A stretch of DNA of 64,000 nt from Gammaproteobacteria bacterium (GTDB lineage Bacteria > Pseudomonadota > Gammaproteobacteria > JAABTG01), in NCBI GenBank assembly GCA_017999615.1, contig JAGNLM010000001.1, positions 550,739 through 614,738 of the forward strand, read 5' to 3'. The translations under genes and the position numbers were made by a program. A model generated the notes under the pieces. That model saw nothing but the letters and a program-made list of their open reading frames with translations. It made no database searches and was not told the DNA's origin. Below are positions 60,913 to 64,000 of the stretch, in pieces (position 1 is the stretch's first letter; each line of letters starts with the position of its first letter).

Positions 60913-62310
60913 CTACCGTCGTAGTCCCGTCAGGTCAATTCCTTGACCGCGCGCGGGGGTCAGGGCTCGGACGCCGTGGTCGGCGGCCAGGCGGGCGGCG
61001 AGGGCTGCCTGGGCGGCGGGCTCTCCGTGCACCAGGGCGACCGGCGGATGGCGCTCGAATCCCGCGTACCACGCGAGCAGGCCGTCCTGACCGGCGTGGG
61101 CCGACAGCCCCCCGATGGTGTGCACGCGGGCGGCGACGCGGACCCGCTCGCCCCAGAGGTTGATGTGCTTCGCGCCGTCCACGAGGGCCCGCCCCGTGGT
61201 CCCCTCGGCCTGGAAGCCCACGATGACCACGTGGCAGCCTTCGCGCCAGACGTTGTGCTTGAGGTGGTGGCGGATGCGCCCGCCGTTGCACATGCCGCTG
61301 CCGGCGATGATGATGGCGCCGGTCCGGACGCGGTTCAGCGCCATGGACTGCGGGGCCGTGTGCATGAGATGCAGGTTCGGCAAGGCGGTCTCGCGCCGGT
61401 GCCAGATGGCGCTCGCCTCCCCGTCGTAGAGGTCGCTGTGCCGTGCGTAGATCGCCGTGGCCTCGATCGCGAGCGGGCTGTCGAGGAAGACCTGCCAGTC
61501 CCCGACGTCCCACTCCTCGTAGTGCCGGGCGAGGAGATAGAGCAGGTCCTGGGTGCGGCCGACCGCGAAGGCCGGGATGAGGACGTTGCCCCGGTCCTCG
61601 CGCGCCCCCTTCAGCACCGTGCCCAGCTCGGCGAGCGTGGCCTCCCGGGACTGGTGTGCCCGGTCGCCGTAGGTGCTCTCGAGGAGCACCAGGTCCGCCT
61701 CCCGGATGGGCGTGGGGTCCCGAAGGATCGGCATCCCCTGTTGCCCGAGGTCGCCGCTGAAGACGACCTTGCGCTCGGTGCCGCCCTCGACCAGCGTCAG
61801 CTCGACGATGGCCGAGCCCAGGATATGCCCCGCGTCGCGCAGGCACACGCGGACTCCGGGCAGGACCTCCCGGGGCTCGTCGTAGCCGAGCCCCCGGATC
61901 CGCCGCACCGCCCGCTGGGCGTCCTGATGGTCGTAGAGTGGGGTGACCGCGGGCAGGTGCTTGCGCTCGCGTTTGCGGTTCTCCCACTCGGCCTCGCGCT
62001 CGTTCAGGTAGGCCGCGTCCTGGAGCATGATGCGGCAGAGGTCGCGGGAGGCCCGGTGGGTGTAGATGGGGCCGCTGAAGCCAGCCTTGACCAGCAAGGG
62101 GAGACGCCCCGAGTGGTCGATGTGGGCGTGGCTCAGGACGAGGGCGTCGATGCTGCCCGGCTCGAACGGGAACGGGGCCCGGTTGCGCTCCTCCTCCTTT
62201 CGAGAGCCCTGGACGAGGCCGCAGTCGAGCAGCAGCCGCCTCCCGTTGGCCTCGATCAGGTGACAGGAGCCGGTGACCTCTCCCGCGCCGCCGTGGAAGG
62301 TGATCTGCAT
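60913..62310 (-). CDS. Beta-CASP RNA-processing exonuclease
   Basis: 465 residues. The MBL part carries LSHAHIDHSGRLPLL; the beta-CASP part carries GRTQDLLYLLA, GSGMCNGGRI and the late HTIGGLSAHAGQDGLL. These bacterial enzymes resemble CPSF-73 and are thought to cut or trim RNA. The substrate here is unknown. Confidence 0.92.
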   Translation of the reverse strand: MQITFHGGAGEVTGSCHLIEANGRRLLLDCGLVQGSRKEEERNRAPFPFEPGSIDALVLSHAHIDHSGRLPLLVKAGFSGPIYTHRASRDLCRIMLQDAAYLNEREAEWENRKRERKHLPAVTPLYDHQDAQRAVRRIRGLGYDEPREVLPGVRVCLRDAGHILGSAIVELTLVEGGTERKVVFSGDLGQQGMPILRDPTPIREADLVLLESTYGDRAHQSREATLAELGTVLKGAREDRGNVLIPAFAVGRTQDLLYLLARHYEEWDVGDWQVFLDSPLAIEATAIYARHSDLYDGEASAIWHRRETALPNLHLMHTAPQSMALNRVRTGAIIIAGSGMCNGGRIRHHLKHNVWREGCHVVIVGFQAEGTTGRALVDGAKHINLWGERVRVAARVHTIGGLSAHAGQDGLLAWYAGFERHPPVALVHGEPAAQAALAARLAADHGVRALTPARGQGIDLTGLRR

Positions 62311-62350
62311 GGGCGAACGACTCCTCCGGGGCCCGGCGCGCGAGGCGTTC

Positions 62351-62677
62351 TCAGCGGTCCCGCGGGTGTTTCACTTCCTGGTAGCGGGCCATCACGTCCC
62401 ACACGTCGTGATAGGCGCTCAGGCGCCCGGCGTCGCGCACGGTGGCCTTGAAGTTGGGGTAGTCGATGGCGCGGACCTGGGCGGCGAGGGCCCTAGCGAC
62501 CTCTTCGGCGGAGATCTCCGCGCGGTAGCGATAGTCCGCCGTGGGTGTCTCCGAGACCTTCACGTCGGGGAACACACGCTCGATGTCTCCCGCGGTGCAG
62601 GCGCGGACGAGCAGGGTCCCGGGCTGGGACCGCTGGGCGACGATGGACAGCATGGCGTTGTTCAGAAAGACCCACAT
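62351..62677 (-). CDS. Conserved protein of unknown function
   Basis: 108 residues from the ATG at 62677, with TTGGGAGGAACACC upstream. N-terminal WVFLNNAMLSIVAQRSQ, then the segment TLLVRACTAGDIERVFPDV and a C-terminal helix around DVWDVMARYQEV. I recall similar proteins in proteobacterial chromosomes and plasmids without a known role. It may be co-transcribed with the beta-CASP gene. Confidence 0.8.
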   Translation of the reverse strand: MWVFLNNAMLSIVAQRSQPGTLLVRACTAGDIERVFPDVKVSETPTADYRYRAEISAEEVARALAAQVRAIDYPNFKATVRDAGRLSAYHDVWDVMARYQEVKHPRDR

Positions 62678-62989
62678 GTGCGGTGTTCCTCCCAAAGGGT
62701 GTAACGGAAGAGCGAGCATCGCGCCTGGCAATGCCGTCGGGCAGGGGATGCGGCGCGACGGTCCCTCAGACCTCGATGGTGGAGCATGGACCGGCCCGAG
62801 GGGCACGGCAAGGGGATGGCTGGCCTCGCCTCGCAACGCCCGGGGCGCGAGGACGGGCTGGGCCGCCCGCGTGCCTGGCGCCTCGCCCGCACGGGAGCGT
62901 TCGGCCGGTTTTCTTGTCTATAGTCGAGGCTGAAGGGGCACGCGTTCGGTCTGCCCCCGCAACGCGTCGGTGTCCGGAGGGAGTGAAGG
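62678..62989. other. Divergent region before the lipoprotein gene
   Basis: 312 bases between divergent starts. A likely -10 box TATAGT lies at 62919-62924 in the only AT-rich stretch (TTTTCTTGTCTATAGT), pointing toward the lipoprotein gene. The -35 is unclear. I see nothing else in it. Confidence 0.4.
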
Positions 62990-63586
62990 GTGAACCGCCC
63001 CTGGATGTACTGGAGTCTGTTGGCTACTCAGCTCGTCCTGGCGGGCTGTGCGGGGCCGCGTTACCAGACCGTGTTCCACTATGACCCGCCCGCGGACCCC
63101 CAGGGCCGGGCCTGTGCGGAGCGCTGCCCCCAGGTCCTCCAGGCCTGTCAGGACCGCTGCCGGGTCGCCCATCAGGCCTGTCTGGTCGACGCGGAGCCTG
63201 CGGCGCAGGCGCACGCCGACCGCCTGGTGGACCGTTACGAGGCCGACCTGTCGCGTTACCGGTCGGCGGCGTGGGGTTGTGGCCCGACCATTGGCCTGGG
63301 GTGGGGCTATTACGGTGGGCACCACCACGGTCACGACCTCTGGTCGGTGGGCTCGAGCTGGTACCTGCCCTGGGGCGGCCCCTGGTACGACCCGTGGTAC
63401 GGTTGCTACGCCGGTCCGCCCCCGCGGGCGCCCGACCGCGCGGAGGAGGTCCGGCGCTACCTCTGGCGCGCCTGCGCCCAGGACTGTGGCTGCCAGCTCG
63501 AGTACGACGGCTGCTTCCGCGCCTGCGGGGGCCGGAAGACGGTCGAGTGGGAATGCATCTCGAACTGCCCCCGGGGGGGCGATTGA
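62990..63586 (+). CDS. Cysteine-rich lipoprotein of unknown function
   Basis: 198 residues from a GTG. The signal peptide ends in the lipobox LAGC, with the mature Cys at position 20. The mature part has many cysteines (about 16), including CAERCPQVLQACQDRC and CAQDCGCQLEYDGC, with a central Gly/Trp/His-rich segment. No family recognised. The cysteines suggest disulfides or metal binding in the periplasm. Confidence 0.8.
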   Translation: MNRPWMYWSLLATQLVLAGCAGPRYQTVFHYDPPADPQGRACAERCPQVLQACQDRCRVAHQACLVDAEPAAQAHADRLVDRYEADLSRYRSAAWGCGPTIGLGWGYYGGHHHGHDLWSVGSSWYLPWGGPWYDPWYGCYAGPPPRAPDRAEEVRRYLWRACAQDCGCQLEYDGCFRACGGRKTVEWECISNCPRGGD

Positions 63587-63603
63587 GCGGGGTGACCCTC
63601 GCG

Positions 63604-63963
63604 TCAGCGGCTTCGGAGCAGGTCCTTCAGCGCGGCGAACGGCTGATGGGTGGCGGCCTTGCCCGGCCCGGCCCCGGCGCCCGGCGCGGAGAGCCCCTGG
63701 GCCTCGAGCTGGCGCTGGTGCTCGTTGTCGTGGCAGTACAGGCAGAGCAACTCCCAGTTGCTGCCGTCCGCAGGGTTGTGGTCGTGGTCGTGGTTCTTGT
63801 GGTGGACGGTGAGCTCGCTCAGGTTGGGGCGGTCGAAGGTCCGCCCGCAGCGGGCGCACACCCAGGGGTAGAGCTTCAGGGCCTGCTCCCGGTAGTCCCG
63901 CTCGCGTGCGGTCTGGGCCTTGCGGGCCTCGGCGACCACCCGGTCCAGCTTGCTCGTGTCCAC
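63604..63963 (-). CDS. yajD: YajD family HNH nuclease
   Basis: 119 residues, the YajD size. The HNH motif is ELTVHHKNHDHDHNPADG followed by LLCLYCHDNEH; the zinc cysteines are CARCG and CLYC. E. coli YajD is poorly characterised. The tail after HDNEHQRQ is variable. Converges with the lipoprotein gene. Confidence 0.9.
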   Translation of the reverse strand: MDTSKLDRVVAEARKAQTARERDYREQALKLYPWVCARCGRTFDRPNLSELTVHHKNHDHDHNPADGSNWELLCLYCHDNEHQRQLEAQGLSAPGAGAGPGKAATHQPFAALKDLLRSR

Positions 63964-64000
63964 CCGTTCCCCCCACGCCCGGCGTTGCGGTCCGGCGGCC

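Overview
The window comes from a GC-rich bacterial chromosome, most likely a gammaproteobacterium of the Chromatiales/Pseudomonas kind. The best evidence is gene order. The stretch ispB | rplU-rpmA-obgE-proB | rpsT | murJ-ribF-ileS-lspA-fkpB-ispH | pilE-pilY1-pilX-pilW-pilV-fimT has the same order I know from the Pseudomonas aeruginosa PA4549-PA4569 region. A monofunctional RelA, RNase G with YhdP, MnmA with HflD, and HemG point the same way. A single-chain pyruvate:ferredoxin oxidoreductase and NikR suggest anaerobic or nickel-dependent metabolism.

Layout. 1-3.2 kb: the end of nnr, then tsaE and amiC. 3.2-10.5 kb, minus strand: rng-yhdP-mnmA-hflD, tightly packed. 10.6-17.7 kb: relA, nifJ, a lone cyclic-nucleotide-binding protein and nikR. 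17.7-21.1 kb: hemG, a small cysteine-rich membrane protein, and a divergent sigma-54 activator. A near-ideal -24/-12 promoter and a 27-bp palindrome lie between the last two. 21.2-24.6 kb: a YdcH-type protein, metA, a P-loop ATPase, tRNA-Pro and ispB. 24.7-35.8 kb: ribosomal, GTPase, cell-envelope and isoprenoid housekeeping genes. 35.9-44.5 kb: a seven-gene minor-pilin/PilY1 operon on the minus strand.

44.8-53.9 kb looks like an acquired or remodelled segment next to tRNA-Thr(CGT). It starts with decayed helicase/zinc-finger remnants. It continues with a six-gene minus-strand oxidoreductase operon: three aldo/keto reductases (one Tat-exported, one lacking the catalytic lysine), an alcohol dehydrogenase, a frameshifted exported carboxymuconolactone-decarboxylase-like protein and an F420-reductase-like protein. 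A divergent LysR regulator follows, then a ParDE-type toxin-antitoxin pair. A broken SNF2 helicase gene (frameshift, amber stop, 3' truncation) marks the far side.

55.7-64 kb returns to ordinary genes: a PqiA-like membrane protein, a peroxide-response unit (Fur/PerR-type regulator, a 26-codon arginine-rich micro-ORF, catalase, an MBL hydrolase), class I fructose-bisphosphate aldolase, a beta-CASP RNase, a small conserved protein, a cysteine-rich lipoprotein and a YajD-type HNH nuclease.

The most rewarding places for follow-up are the sigma-54 switch at 19.2-21.1 kb, the micro-ORF between the Fur-type gene and catalase, the CTG start of murJ, the three inserted modules in PilY1, and the CT-repeat frameshift in the oxidoreductase operon. 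All calls come from reading the sequence; no database search was run.
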